Source: CGIF01 sp031674855 (GTDB lineage: Bacteria; Bacillota_I; Bacilli_A; Mycoplasmatales; CGIF01). Taken from it: a DNA stretch of 64,000 nucleotides. Of this stretch, positions 1 to 10,343 are shown piece by piece. Within the stretch, counting starts at the first letter, position 1, and every line of letters begins with the position of its first letter. The notes beneath the pieces were generated by a model. That model worked only from the letters and a program-made list of their open reading frames with translations, was not told the DNA's origin and searched no databases. The position numbers and the translations under genes were made by a program. The stretch is from positions 372,001 through 436,000 of the forward strand of contig CP125275.1 in assembly GCA_031674855.1 (NCBI GenBank). The letters are read 5' to 3'.

Positions 1-1158
1 GATACAGCAATCAAATTAGAAGGTGGCGGGCAAAAAAAACGCTGTTCTCGACATGAGGAATTATTAGATTGGCACAAAAAGGCTTCTTGTTGTGATAAAA
101 GTCAATTAGGAGCTTCTTTACGTTGTCCTCGTGGCAAAGAAATAAATAAAGAGTTAAGAAGTTGTTTAGATTGCAATAAGGTAGTTTCTGTTACTTCAGA
201 AAAAGTTAGTGATAAAATGGTTAGTTTGATAGCGGTAGAGAAGAAAATATCTAAGGAAGAGTTTAATTTATTAGCTATTCGCGAGGATAAGACAGCTGTG
301 AAAAAGAATCTTTTATCAGTCTTTGATCTCGCTAAGAAGCGAGGTGGTAAAGGAAAGAGAAAGTTCCGAGTGGAAGAAAAAGAGGTTTCTAAATATTGCG
401 GCAAGCATGAAAATTCTATTAATAAATTAAACGAAAACTTAGAAAATTTAGAAGAAAAAATTAATGACGAGAAAAAGAAGTGAGAAAGTTTAAAAGAAAT
501 ACTAGATAAAGCTCAAAAAGAGCAAGTTAATCTTGAAGTAATTAAAAAATACGAAGATGAATTATCTCAAGTCAAGCAAAAACAGCAGGATTGAAAAGAT
601 AAGATTGATAAGAAGAAAAAAGAGATAAAAGAAACTAAAGAAAAAGCCGACAAATGTTCTGATTGCAAAAAAAATTGCCCTCGACACGAAAAATCTAAAG
701 TTCAACACGAAAATGATAATTGTTGCGATAAGAAAAATAATGAGAAAAAAGTTTTAAGAGAAAAAATCGAAGAATTGCAACTTGCTAATCCTAGTTCCAA
801 AAAATTAACAAAATTGCGTGAAGAATTTAAAGAATTAAATAAGCAGTCATTGAAAAATCGAGTTGAATGTTCGCGCTTTCAAGCTATTAATCAAGAAATA
901 AGAGAATGTTCTGGCTGCAGTCAACAAAAAGCAAAAAAAGCAGTTAAAATTATTCCAACTTGCTTACAAAAAGTTTTCTTAGTTGACAAAAGAATTAAAA
1001 ATGAAATCTATCTATTAGCTGAAGAGTTAGTTTGTTGGTATAATAAAAAGGACTTAAACGAATTTTTCCGCGATGAAAAGAAGAAAAAAATCAATTTTTA
1101 CAAAGGAAAAAAAACAATTACTGACATTAGTGCTTATTCTAATGAAATTGCCGATTAG
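1..1158 (+). CDS. Cys-rich coiled-coil protein, 5' end outside window
   Basis: The reading frame is open from base 1, so the start lies upstream; 385 residues are visible. The N-terminal part has a Cys/His cluster (CSRHEELLDW, then CCDK, then LRCPRG, then CLDC). A related cluster (CSDC, CPRHE, NCCDKK) recurs near residues 217-245, and CSGC follows near residue 303. Between the clusters is a long Lys/Glu-rich heptad region (about residues 130-215) that should form a coiled coil. The duplicated C-x-RHE...CCDK motif suggests two zinc-binding modules separated by a coiled coil. No family is recognised. UGA is read as Trp at several positions. greA follows after about 20 bp, so the two may be co-transcribed. 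Function unknown. Confidence 0.7.
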
Positions 1159-1179
1159 ATTCTTTTTAAAATCAAAATC

Positions 1180-1605
1180 ATGCCAAGAGAAATTAAAAGT
1201 GATTATCTCATCTTGCAGGAAAAATTACAAAAACTGGAAAGTGACTATATAGAAACTAAAGAGAAATTAAAAGTTTACGGAGCTAAGGATGTTTCCGAAA
1301 ATAGCGACTGAGCGCTATTAAATGAAAAGTTATCAATTTTCCGAAATCAAATTATTCAGTTAAAATCTAAAATAATAGCAATGGATTTAGAAAGCGACAA
1401 AATTGTTGTTTATCGCTTAATAAAGACTGGGGAAGAAAAAATTATCCAATTGACCAATGGAGAAGTTAATCCAGACCAAGGAAAAATTTCCCGAGCCAGT
1501 CCTTTAGGAGAATTGCTTGATAGCAAAAAAACCGGTCAAACAGCCGAGGTTAAAATCGGTTCAAAAAATTATCAAATTAAAATCATCAGTGTTAAGAATT
1601 TGTAA
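1180..1605 (+). CDS. greA: Transcription elongation factor GreA-like
   Basis: 141 residues, slightly shorter than the usual 158. The N-terminal half is helical and charged, as expected for the GreA coiled coil that reaches into the RNA polymerase secondary channel. The C-terminal half carries the family signature GKISRASPLGELL followed by the GQTAEVKIG strand, which is the FKBP-like domain that binds polymerase. By family role it stimulates cleavage of backtracked transcripts. The start is the ATG just after the upstream stop. One internal UGA is read as Trp. Identification rests mainly on the C-terminal motif. Confidence 0.8.
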
Positions 1606-1634
1606 TGAAAATATAATCCAAATAAAGAATAATT

Positions 1635-3214
1635 ATGACAGTTCGTTTTTTACTTTTTCGAGGTAGTTGAGAAAATGAAGGTAATTTTTATCTTCTAGAG
1701 TCAGAGCAAGGAATTTTGCTTTTAGCAACTGGCAAAGAATATTCTTTAACCGGCTATCAGGAACAACAGATAGGTCGTGATTATTTGAAAGAAAATAGAG
1801 CCAAAGTTAAAGCTATTGTTATTGCTAATACAAACTGACAAAATGTCGGATGCTTAAGTGATATTTGTCGTGAGATTGGAGTGCAAATACCTATTTATAC
1901 AAGTTTTCAAAGTCGTTTGGTTCTTTCTTATCTTTTTCCTTTACAAATAAGAAATAGGATAATAGTTGTAGAAAAAAACAAAGAATTAAAAATTGAAGAT
2001 TTTTCTTTATCTTTTGTTTCACTTAGTAGTTATTTGTTAGGTAATATGGGTTTAGCGGTTCACCATTCGCAACATAGTTTTTATTTCTTAGAAGGTTTTA
2101 TTTTTGGCGGTCTGCTTAATAATAGAATGCTTTTCCCTAGTAGTTTTTGAGCTGACTTTCAGCAATTTTGTGCTCAAAAAAAAAAAAATACCTACTTAAT
2201 CACTAGTTATTGAGGCTTGCATTGACAAAACAAGAACTCACTTTTTTTCGCAAGTAAAAATTTTCCTAGTCAAGAAAACCCTCTTTTTTTTATTTTTTAT
2301 GATTTTGATTGATTGCACATCTTTGAGTTGCTAGAATTAGTTCGTGGTTGAAAAAAAAAACTTCGAATTGTAAACAGAGAGTTTTCTAATTTAATTAATG
2401 AAGTGTTAGCCAAAAGTCTCTTAAAACAATCAATATCCCAAGGAGATGAAGAAAAAAAGGCGAAGAAATTTATTTAATTGTTGATAATCCTGAGAGTATC
2501 GAAACAAGAGTTAAAGAATATTTAAACAATTGACCGATTGAAGACAGGAGTGATTTTCAGTTTGTGGTTGGCATTCCTCCAGTAATTGGCGGAGAAATGA
2601 GGTTAGCTCGTATAATCAATTATCTTTATACCCAAAGTAGTAAGGTAGTTAATTTAAGTAAAAAAGAATATTTGAGTTTAGGGGTGAGTTTTTCTGATTT
2701 CAAATTATTGTTACAAATGTTGCAGCCATTAGGAGTAATAACTCTCCAAAACAGTTATAAAAATAAAAACTTTATAAATCATTTGCCTGGAAAATATTTT
2801 AATCTCGCTAATGGTTGTTCTCTCGACTTTCCAACTCAAAAAATTTCTTCCTTAAGAGTAAAAAAAACTTTAATAAGTTTAGAGGAAGTTCTAATCGAAC
2901 AAAGAAATAATTTAGGTAAAAATGGTCTACTTATTATTTTGCTTACAGCAGAATGAAAAGATAAAAAATTGCAATTAAAAGAAATAAAAATTGAACCAAT
3001 CGCGATTAGTTCATCTTTGAATGTTTCTAAGTTGTCAGTTAAAGTAAAAAATTGATGACCTACTAAGTTGACTTATGATATTAAAAAAGAAGATAGTCTA
3101 AAAATAATCAAAAAAGCTATCGAAAGAAGATTAAATAACTTAGTAAATAATTATCTTAGTTCAGAACAAGACATAAATTTAGGAGAATCATTTATTTTAT
3201 TATTTATTCATTAA
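1635..3214 (+). pseudogene. RNase J-like protein without metal ligands, frameshifted
   Basis: About 526 residues if one frame break is repaired. The layout follows RNase J: an N-terminal metallo-beta-lactamase core (FRGSWENEGNFYLLE opening, VQIPIYTSFQSRLVLSYL after the metal site), a beta-CASP part (FQFVVGIPPVIGGEMRLARI matches the conserved segment before the HVSGHA motif) and a C-terminal domain. The HxHxDH zinc motif is replaced by ANTNWQNVG and the HVSGHA motif by KKEYLSLGV, so nuclease activity is not expected. It could be a non-catalytic J2-like partner of an RNase J1 encoded elsewhere. The frame breaks at an A7 run (2452-2458); an eighth A restores it. Whether the gene is functional is open. 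Confidence 0.65.
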
Positions 3215-3245
3215 ATATTAATTTTTTAAAATAAATATTGTTATC

Positions 3246-4090
3246 ATGCTAAACAATAATGATAAAGAATGCAACAATTGTAAGGCTAGAATTAATTCTA
3301 ATGCTTATAAAGGTAGAAATGGCACTTTTTTATGCGGAGGACATTGAAAAAAAGATTCTAGGTGCGGATATAATGTTTGTTTCGTTTGCGGCAAAAAAGA
3401 AACTCGAACTGAGTGAATTGAGGATGAGGATTGTTGCGGTAATAAAAGGATGGTAGAAAAAAGAATAAGTATGTTTGAGCAATTTGAAAGAGACGAGGAT
3501 AATCCCGATAGGAAATTGCGTGTTCATTACTGCGACAATTGTAAACAAGTAGCTCAAAAATCTCCTTTTAAATGAACTGGAGAGGATGAAGAAAGATTAA
3601 TTGAAAAGGAGAAAGAGAGCGAATTTCAAGAACAAAAAAAAAGAGAGAAAAAGCAAGTGACGAAAGAAATGTTTTTTACTATCTAAGAAGAGGCGAACAA
3701 AAAAATGGTCAGTTTTTTATGAGTTTTATAGGTAAAAAAAATAATCAAGAATACTTATTGATGATACCTAATAAATTAGTATGAGAATCAGCAAGTGGAT
3801 CGGTTAAGGAAGATTTAGATATAGGCGGAGAAAATCTTTTTTTGATTTATGGAACAGAAAATATTTCAATCCAAAAAATTCCGTCCGGCTACTGGAAAAA
3901 TTTAGGCAAAGACACAACAGAGATTATTTTTCATAAAATAGTTGGATTAGATAAAAAGATTACTTTCGCTTCATATGAAGAAAGTGATAAACTAGTCTTT
4001 GAATATAATGATTCTCAAACTGAAACTAAATTCATAAATACTAGTGAATTACAACAAATTCAAGCTTATTGCCAAGATTATCTCCGATAA
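3246..4090 (+). pseudogene. Zinc-ribbon protein with C-terminal globular domain, frameshifted
   Basis: 281 residues once a single base is added to an A9 run at 3634-3642. The N-terminal half is rich in zinc-ligand pairs: CNNC, LCGGHW, CGYNVCFVCG, DCC and later HYCDNC. A Lys/Glu-rich linker follows, then a beta-rich domain (NVFYYLRRGEQKNGQFFMSF and onward) of unknown type. No catalytic motif is visible. The zinc ribbons resemble in spacing those of other lineage-specific proteins in this window (for example the one ending at 41500). It ends convergently, overlapping the opposite-strand gene by about 50 bp. Function unknown; nucleic-acid or protein binding is plausible from the ribbons only. 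Confidence 0.55.
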
Positions 4091-4340
4091 TAACTATATC
4101 TTTATTAGAAAATAAAAGATGATTAGACAAAGATAAAAGTCTTGGATGATTGTTTGCCTCATTAATGCTGTTGAAAGTTGCTAAATGCGGTGAATTTGCT
4201 TTTATGCCCACTTCTGATATTGTTCTCCCGTTGACTTCTATTGGTTTAATACCATAAACTTGGTATTGTTTATTTCTACCTCCTAAATCTATTACTCTAT
4301 TTGATTCATTACTTGTTCTTTTTATAAATAATCTGTTCAT
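4041..4340 (-). CDS. Hypothetical protein
   Basis: 99 residues, no membrane segment or signal peptide. The sequence (for example VIDLGGRNKQYQVYGIKPIE) looks like a small beta-rich globular protein. It starts 4 bp after the stop of the upstream HExxH gene, so the two probably form an operon. Its 3' end overlaps the convergent zinc-ribbon gene by about 50 bp. No family recognised. Confidence 0.5.
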   Translation of the reverse strand: MNRLFIKRTSNESNRVIDLGGRNKQYQVYGIKPIEVNGRTISEVGIKANSPHLATFNSINEANNHPRLLSLSNHLLFSNKDIVIIGDNLGNKLEFVVIH

Positions 4341-4344
4341 AATT

Positions 4345-4961
4345 TTACTTTTTTATTTGTATGTGTGATTCTAACTCTTGGAGATTTTTATCCTCTGAAT
4401 CATCTTGATGTCTTTTTCTTTTGTTGGGATCAACATGCTGAAATAAATCACTCTCTTTTCTTCTTCTTTCAGGTAAATCAAATTCTTTATTTACTCAATT
4501 TTCAAAAAAATACATTTGATTGTAAAAATCATCATCGTGTGGATTAAATGTTCTTGTTATTGTCATTAATTTTCAAGGATTATCTTCCCACAATTGTTTT
4601 ATCTCTTTTCAATCAAGATATAAATGAGTGAATTCATGAACTACATTTAACCTCAACAAATCAAAATGTGGGTAGTAATTTAAAAATGAGATGACAAAAT
4701 TAACTTTTGGTTTGCTATAAAGTGATGAAATTTGCTGTTGAGTAATATTGCAAATAGTATTTCCTGAAATAACACATTTACCGTATAATTCAGGACAATT
4801 TCCTTTCTTATCATATTCACTCAAATCATTCATAAATTCAATTTTTAAAGATACATCTTTGTCAAAATCTAAAAACTTTTGGATAATCTTATTAGCATCT
4901 TTTCAGCAATACTTCTACTCAAAACAATCCTTTCTTCTATTGTAATTTTGCTGTTTCCCAT
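4345..4961 (-). pseudogene. Small HExxH metallopeptidase-like protein, frameshifted
   Basis: 205 residues after adding one base to a T4 run (A4 on the coding strand) at 4900-4903. The central segment VVHEFTHLYLDW contains a clean HExxH zinc-peptidase motif in a hydrophobic helix. No glutamate-zincin third ligand can be assigned with certainty. The C-terminal 50 residues are charged and look disordered (RRKESD, KRKRHQDDSEDK). No signal peptide, so it is probably cytoplasmic. It is followed within 4 bp by a small hypothetical gene. An ImmA/IrrE-like or minimal zincin fold is possible, but the family is not recognised. The break lies early (near residue 22); a downstream ATG in the main frame could still give a shorter product including the HEFTH motif. 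Confidence 0.55.
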
Positions 4962-4986
4962 TTTATTTCTTATATTTATTAGGTAT

Positions 4987-5196
4987 TCATTTGTTCTTTT
5001 TAGGAAATAAATGCTTTGTCATATCATTAACTTCTTTATGATTTACTTTTGCTCCAATCTCCCTCATTCTAAATCCCATGATAACACATTCTTCGCAGTA
5101 ATAATTATCACTCGCTACATGTTTATATAAGAGTAATTCATTCTTATTCAATCCACAACTATCACATATCTCTCTTAAACTATCTTTCTTATTCAT
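4987..5196 (-). CDS. Small zinc-finger protein (two CxxC knuckles)
   Basis: 69 residues starting MNKKDSLREICDSC. Two CxxC pairs (CDSC and CEEC) about 25 residues apart make a typical four-Cys zinc site. The C-terminal part is basic. A longer start upstream is possible (TTG or ATT at about 5241) but would add only a hydrophobic stretch that does not fit the fold. Part of a minus-strand cluster of small genes. Function unknown. Confidence 0.5.
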   Translation of the reverse strand: MNKKDSLREICDSCGLNKNELLLYKHVASDNYYCEECVIMGFRMREIGAKVNHKEVNDMTKHLFPKKNK

Positions 5197-5233
5197 GATT
5201 AAAATTGTTTTAATTGATAAAAGTGTCGATAGG

Positions 5234-5317
5234 TTAAACAATTACCAACAAAGGTCGTTTAAGTTGAGTTTTGGGATTTTGTTTGAGTTGACTTTTAATA
5301 TTTTTAGTTATTTTCAT
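5234..5317 (-). CDS. Possible 27-residue basic peptide
   Basis: A tiny frame beginning MKITKNIKSQLKQNPKTQ, Lys/Gln rich. It lies between two small minus-strand genes at normal spacing. Only length and position support it; it may be chance. Confidence 0.2.
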   Translation of the reverse strand: MKITKNIKSQLKQNPKTQLKRPLLVIV

Positions 5318-5331
5318 AGGTTTTTAAATTT

Positions 5332-5634
5332 CTAATCATTTCACTCTCGGACTCAACCATGTTGGAAGTTAGGATCTTCAACTACTTCCTTATTGTATCA
5401 GTTAGTTGGTTGATAGATTATCTTTGAAACGGATTGAGTATTGTTCCAGATTTGGAATTCTAGTGAACTAGCATAAGAAAGAGTGTCGGTATCGATTCCT
5501 AAGTAGTCTCCGATTTGGTAATTAGTAAAGGGGTTTTGATTAGCCACGCAGACTTTGTTTACACTTTCTTGAAAGTAATCTATTGGTTTATTGAGGGTAA
5601 ATTCAACGTGTTCAAGGGTTATTTTTTTTATCAA
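5332..5634 (-). CDS. Hypothetical protein
   Basis: 100 residues, starting with TTG (LIKKITLEHVEF), one internal UGA read as Trp near the end and further UGA-Trp in the tail (HGWVREW). Mixed alpha/beta composition, no membrane segment. The start follows an A-rich stretch, so a hidden frame break just upstream cannot be excluded. It lies divergently from mnmE, with about 115 bp between for promoters. No family recognised. Confidence 0.45.
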
Positions 5635-5750
5635 TTATTTTGAATATTTTGTTTAGCATAAACGGTCATTAATTTTAGATTTGGTAGTAAAATAATTCTA
5701 AGTGAAAAGAAAAACAACTAATTTATCTCTTGTTCTAAATAAATATTATA

Positions 5751-7123
5751 ATGATTGATGCACTAAACGAGACCATTGTTTCTTTGGTAACGGCTCCTAT
5801 TACTCAAAATATTGCTTTAATTAGGATTTCTGGACCAAAAACTTATCAAGTCATTGAGAAAATTTTTGACCGAAATTTACCTAGTTATCCACAAAAAACC
5901 TCGCGATTAGTTTTCGGGAAATTAATCAATTCGCAAAAAGAATTCATCGATGAAGTATTATTATTTTGCTTTTATAAACCAAATTCTTTTACTGGCGAAG
6001 ATGTAGTAGAAATTAGTTGTCACGGTAATTTATTTGTTGTTAATCAAGTATTACAGATGATTCAAGAAGATGGCGTGAGATTGGCTAAAGAAGGAGAATT
6101 TACTAAACAAGCCTTTTTTAATGGAAAATTGAACTTAATTCAGGCCAATGCCATTAATGATTTAATTAAAGCTCCTAGTTTAATGGGAGCAAAATTGGCT
6201 CTTCACAATTTAAACTCACGAAATCAACAAGAATTAATTAACATCGAAGAAGAACTTTTAAATATTATTGCTAATATTAAAGTTAATATTGATTATCCCG
6301 AGTATGACGGAGTTGAGTATTTAACTGGACAATTAGTTTTGCCACGGGTGAGACAATTATTAGAAAATTTACTAATTATTAGAGAAAGCGGCCAAAAATC
6401 TCGTTTTTATCAAGAAGGATTAAAAGTTGCAATTGTTGGAAAACCCAACGTTGGTAAATCAACTCTTCTAAATTCATTATTGAAAGAAGAAAAGGCAATT
6501 GTATCTGCAATTGCCGGCACTACTCGCGATGTAGTCGAGGCTCGTTATAATTTAAGTGGAATTCCGTTAATTTTGTTAGATACAGCCGGAATTAGAGAAA
6601 CCAAAGATGCAGTAGAAAAAATTGGTATAGAACGGAGTTATCAAGCTTTAGAAAAAGCCGACATTATTTTTTTTTGGTGGATAATTCTCGTTTATGGGAT
6701 AAGGAAGATGATAACATTTACCAAATAATCAGGGGGAAAAAATTCTTGCTTATTATTAATAAAATTGACGAGCAAAATAAAATGAATTTTTCTAATGTTA
6801 GTTCTGAAAATATTTGTCGAATTAGTGCCAAAAATCAGCAATTAAGTGAATTAGAAGAAAAAATTAAAAATTTATTTTCTAGCAATTTAATGCTTGAACA
6901 TAATCATTATCCTTACTTGAGTCAGAGTTGACAACAATCAAAGTTAAACAAGTTGATAATACAATTGGAGATAGCAATTAAGGAGTTACAAGAAAGAGAT
7001 TATTTAGATGCGATTTGTGGTAATTTGGAAATAAGTTATAAATTAGTGAAAGAGTTAGGTGGTAAAGATTATAATGAGGAGTTATTAGATATAATTTTCA
7101 GCAAATTTTGCTTAGGAAAATAA
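5751..7123 (+). pseudogene. mnmE: tRNA modification GTPase MnmE, one frame break
   Basis: 457 residues if repaired, the normal family length. With MnmG it builds the cmnm5 group on wobble U34 of tRNAs. The N-terminal tetrahydrofolate-binding domain begins IDALNETIVSLVTAPITQ. The G domain has GKPNVGKSTLL (G1), GTTRDVV (G2), DTAGIRE (G3) and NKID (G4). The C-terminus is FCLGK, the conserved Cys motif. The frame breaks in a T9 run at 6667-6675 inside the G domain; ten Ts would give DIIFFLVDNS. Because this gene is normally needed alongside mnmG (present at 43068), the break is likely a sequence error or is bypassed by slippage. Identity is certain; only integrity is in doubt. Confidence 0.9.
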
Positions 7124-7292
7124 TTTATGACATTATTTTGAAAAGATGGAAAGAATTTTTTATTATATCGTTAAAGAGAATAGTAAGAAAATAGATATAG
7201 TTAATTTCAGTAATTTTTGGTTTTTTCTAACTATCGAAATATTTCCGAATAATCATAATTTTTCTGTAAAAAATTACTATATTTATTAAAAC

Positions 7293-7454
7293 ATGGGAAA
7301 TTGGTATTGTCGAAATTGCAATTCTTATCAAGATAGTTGAGAAGAGCATGGTTGAGAATTTTTAGATCCTAAGAAATTTAAAACTTTTATTCCTTGAAAC
7401 TGAATTTATTATTTATATTTTTGTATACCGTACATAATGGTATTAGGTATGTAA
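7293..7454 (+). CDS. Small CxxC membrane-associated protein
   Basis: 53 residues, MGNWYCRNCNSYQDSW at the start and a hydrophobic C-terminal segment (NWIYYLYFCIPYIMVLGM). Five Trp codons, four of them UGA. The single CxxC looks like half of a zinc knuckle, so it may be a fragment of a larger zinc-ribbon membrane protein such as the one at 46461. The C-terminal membrane placement matches other proteins in this window. Confidence 0.4.
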
Positions 7455-7483
7455 AAATTTTTCTAAAATTTTAATATATAAAA

Positions 7484-8367
7484 ATGTTAAATTTTTTAAA
7501 AAAAGACAAAAACAAAAATTTAGGTGAGAAAAATACAGAAGATAATCAATTATTTAGAAATATTCTTTTAATTGGAGTTACAGGGAGCGGCAAATCTTCA
7601 TTAGCTAATACTTTAATCAATAAAAATGACAAATTTGAGGAAATATTCAAGGAAAGCAATGGATCGTCAAGCGAAACTCGTGAGATTCAAATTGAAGAAT
7701 TTTCTCACAAAGGAGTAAATTATCGCCTAATTGATACAATAGGTTTGCTTGACACAGATCTTTCTAAAATTCTAAAAAAGAAATCTTATCAAATTTAAGA
7801 AAAATATCTTATTTGGTAGATAATTGAGGAATAAATAAGATATTTTTGGTAACTAAAAATAGGATTATTGAAAATGGATTTTTAAATATTGAAAATTTAC
7901 TTAAAAAAGAAATATTCGATGAAAATGTTTTTAGATTTGTTACACTTGTTAGAACTAATTTTCCTAATTTCGATAGTAAAAAAGAAGAAAGTAGATTAAA
8001 AATAACTAAAGATAGAGAAGAAGTTCTTAGAATAATTCCAAGCGTCGAGAGAATTATCCATTTAGATAATCCTCCAATTGATGTGGATAATGAACTAGAA
8101 TTTAAGTTAAACAAAGAAAAAAGAATAAAATCAAGAGAAGTTTTATTAAACTATTTAGAAAATTTTACGATTCCATATAAACCAAAACTATTAGGAGGTT
8201 TCGATAGAGATGTTTTTGCTTTTGAAAGCATTTCTAAAGATATTTTTAAAACGGTAGATAGAATCGAAAACAACTTAAATAATCTAGTAATTTCTACAGG
8301 ACTTTTTATTACCCAAAGAAAAGACATAATTAATTCAATGGAAGAAGTTCAAGTGAAAAATTTGTAA
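7484..8367 (+). pseudogene. AIG1/GIMAP-type GTPase, one frame break
   Basis: 294 residues after adding one A to the A6 run at 7774-7779. The P-loop is LIGVTGSGKSSLANTL, followed by the family-typical FKESNGSSSETREIQIEEF and the G3 motif IDTIGLLDTD. Downstream is the VRTNFPNFD segment shared with the three minus-strand paralogues, then RIIHLDNPPID. The N-terminal 20 residues are lysine-rich. AIG1-type GTPases are mostly eukaryotic, so transfer from a host is likely. The gene sits directly before two membrane-protein genes, suggesting a GTPase-membrane partner operon. It is more divergent than the other three copies and lacks their long coiled-coil tail. Confidence 0.7.
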
Positions 8368-8373
8368 TCCATA

Positions 8374-9054
8374 ATGGATAAGAGAGGTTCGCTTAGCACA
8401 ATTGGACATAGTTTGATATTAGGTGGCAAAATAATGTCTATTGGTGGATTTTGATTTCCGCCCATCATGATTCCCGGAGTTGCTCTTGCCGGCGGAGCTT
8501 GAATTTGAACTGCTGCTTCCGATACTAATGCAATAATTAAAGAAAAAAAAGAATATTCTGAATTTGTAAAAAAAATTGAAATTGATCTTAAACAGCAAGA
8601 AATTATAGTTAACATTCAAAAAAATATTCAGAAACTTTTCAATGATTATGATAAATATTACTATCAATTTGAGTCTTCAAATTTTAAAAACAGAAATATT
8701 GATAGAAAGAATAAAGAAATAGAGAAAATAACAGAAATCAATAAGTGAGTTCTTAATAGTAGATCATTGATAAATATTTTTGAAGATTACAAAATTGAGA
8801 GTTCTGATTTAAAACATTCTCAAGATTGAATTAATATTAGAGCTAGTTTGGAAGCTACAGCAAAGCTAATTCCTTCACCTCTTTCAGGTTATTTAATTTA
8901 TCGTGATAATAAAGAAAGAAAAGAGAGAACTTCGCTTAATGATATAGAAAAAAGTATTAAAAATTTAAAGGAACAATTGGAAAAAGTAAAAGAAAGTTCA
9001 TTTGATTGTTTTCCTTTATTAAGAAAATTGAAAGAGTTAACAAAAAGAAATTAA
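8374..9054 (+). CDS. Membrane protein with coiled coil, AIG1 neighbour
   Basis: 226 residues beginning MDKRGSLSTIGHSL. It has an early hydrophobic hairpin (GGFWFPPIMIPGVALAGGAW, about residues 29-50), then a long charged helical region. It is in the same frame as the preceding AIG1 gene, separated only by a TAA and 6 bp. It could be a separate gene or the distal part of a longer GTPase-membrane fusion interrupted by a stop. Glycine-rich membrane hairpins next to GTPases are seen in membrane-remodelling proteins, but no such function can be shown here. Confidence 0.55.
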
Positions 9055-9070
9055 AAACTTACAAAAAAAT

Positions 9071-9564
9071 ATGTCAGAATTAGAAAATATTAGATCCTTA
9101 GAAAAATACGATGCTTGAAAAAAAGCTAAACAAAGTCGAGAAAGTTGAATTAGTTTGCTTGCTGGTTTAATTAGTGGAGCAATTGCTTTATTACTTACCT
9201 GATCCATCCTAAAAGTTGGTGTTGGTGATGTGTGAAGTTTAAGTAAAGGAGTTGTTGCTAGTGAAGATAAGATTATGGAACATAAAGAAAAATAGATAAA
9301 ATTGATGATAAATTAAAAAAGTCTATTGTGGCTAGTCCTCTAAAATGAGCTTCTAAAAAATTAGAAGAAGATGCCGGTAAAGCAATTTTAAGAGGTGATT
9401 TATCAGGAGCAATTGGAACACTGAGAATTTATTGTGTAGTTCTTATATTTGCTTGACTTGTCGTTCTTATTATTAGTTGAGTTATCATTAATTTATTAGC
9501 TAGTTGAATAATTGAAAAATTTTGACATGAACCGTTATTATCTAGTCAAAGAATAGATTTCTAA
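9071..9564 (+). pseudogene. Two-segment membrane protein, frameshifted
   Basis: 164 residues after adding one A to the A5 run at 9288-9292. The first membrane segment is SLLAGLISGAIALLLTW; the second is a longer hydrophobic stretch near the C-terminus (VVLIFAWLVVLIISWVIINL). The middle is charged (KIDKIDDKLKKS). It follows the previous membrane gene by 16 bp and belongs to the same AIG1-containing operon. No family recognised. Confidence 0.5.
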
Positions 9565-9590
9565 TTTTTAAGGAAAATAAATTAAGGAAA

Positions 9591-9989
9591 TTAAGCATGT
9601 TTTCGTAAACGAGAACTAGAATTTTTGTGATTTAAAGGCAAGAAGTTAGGAGTAATTTTTACTTGGCAAGGAATATTTAACTTTTCTACATAAGAAAGCA
9701 AACTATCCAAAGCAAAATTTTCAATATGGTAGTGTAAAAGTTTATTAGTTGCTAATTCATCTAATTTAAGTACATTAGCTAACTTTTTTAATTCTATTTT
9801 CTTTTCTCTTTTGTAAAGAGCAATATTTTGACAAAGTTCATATTTTATCTTCTCCAAAGTGCTAGCATCTTCGCTAATAACTTTACTGCCCAAACATTCT
9901 TCGCTTTCTACATAACGAAAAACTTTCTCCTCTTGGGGATTTACTGGCATTTCGTAAGAATTTTTATTTTTGATTATTTTTTTTTTCAT
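9591..9989 (-). CDS. XRE/HigA-like DNA-binding protein, probable antitoxin
   Basis: 132 residues. The central part has helix-turn-helix character (KKLANVLKLDELATNKLL) followed by FALDSLLSYVEKLNI, a pattern typical of HigA2-type XRE antitoxins. The C-terminus is basic. It starts 6 bp after the stop of the upstream small gene at 9996-10330, the usual toxin-then-antitoxin order of higBA modules. Expected role: binds the toxin and represses its own promoter. The identification rests on pattern and pairing rather than a full family match. Confidence 0.5.
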   Translation of the reverse strand: MKKKIIKNKNSYEMPVNPQEEKVFRYVESEECLGSKVISEDASTLEKIKYELCQNIALYKREKKIELKKLANVLKLDELATNKLLHYHIENFALDSLLSYVEKLNIPCQVKITPNFLPLNHKNSSSRLRKHA

Positions 9990-9995
9990 AACTTT

Positions 9996-10330
9996 TTAAA
10001 TTGGGTAGCAAGTGCGAACATAAAGAACAGAATGATTTTTATCTTCTCATCATCATCAAACTAATTTATGGTTTTTGTCTTTCTCAAAGAGATAGGCTTT
10101 AAAATAGAGTTTATTTCCATCTTGACCATCAACTTCAAAACCACCTTTGTTATTACCTAATTGTTTAACAAATTTTAGGATTAATTCATGCGTGATACCA
10201 TGATTGAGATGTTTATCACAATGAGAGCTAATGTCAACTTGCTCAATTGCTCGATCATTAATATCACTTGTTCGGGCAATAAATAAGGGTAGTAAACAAT
10301 CTTTTCTTTTGCTTTTTTGCTAATATTCAT
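9996..10330 (-). pseudogene. Putative toxin partner of the XRE gene, frameshifted
   Basis: 111 residues if one base is added to the T4 run at 10302-10305, giving MNISKKAKEKDCLLPLFIA at the start. The body (GNNKGGFEVDGQDGNKLYFK) ends in VRTCYPI after an unusual run of four consecutive UGA-Trp codons. It lies immediately before an XRE/HigA-like gene, so a toxin role is inferred from position alone. I do not recognise the toxin family. Confidence 0.35.
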
Positions 10331-10343
10331 CTTATAACTAATT

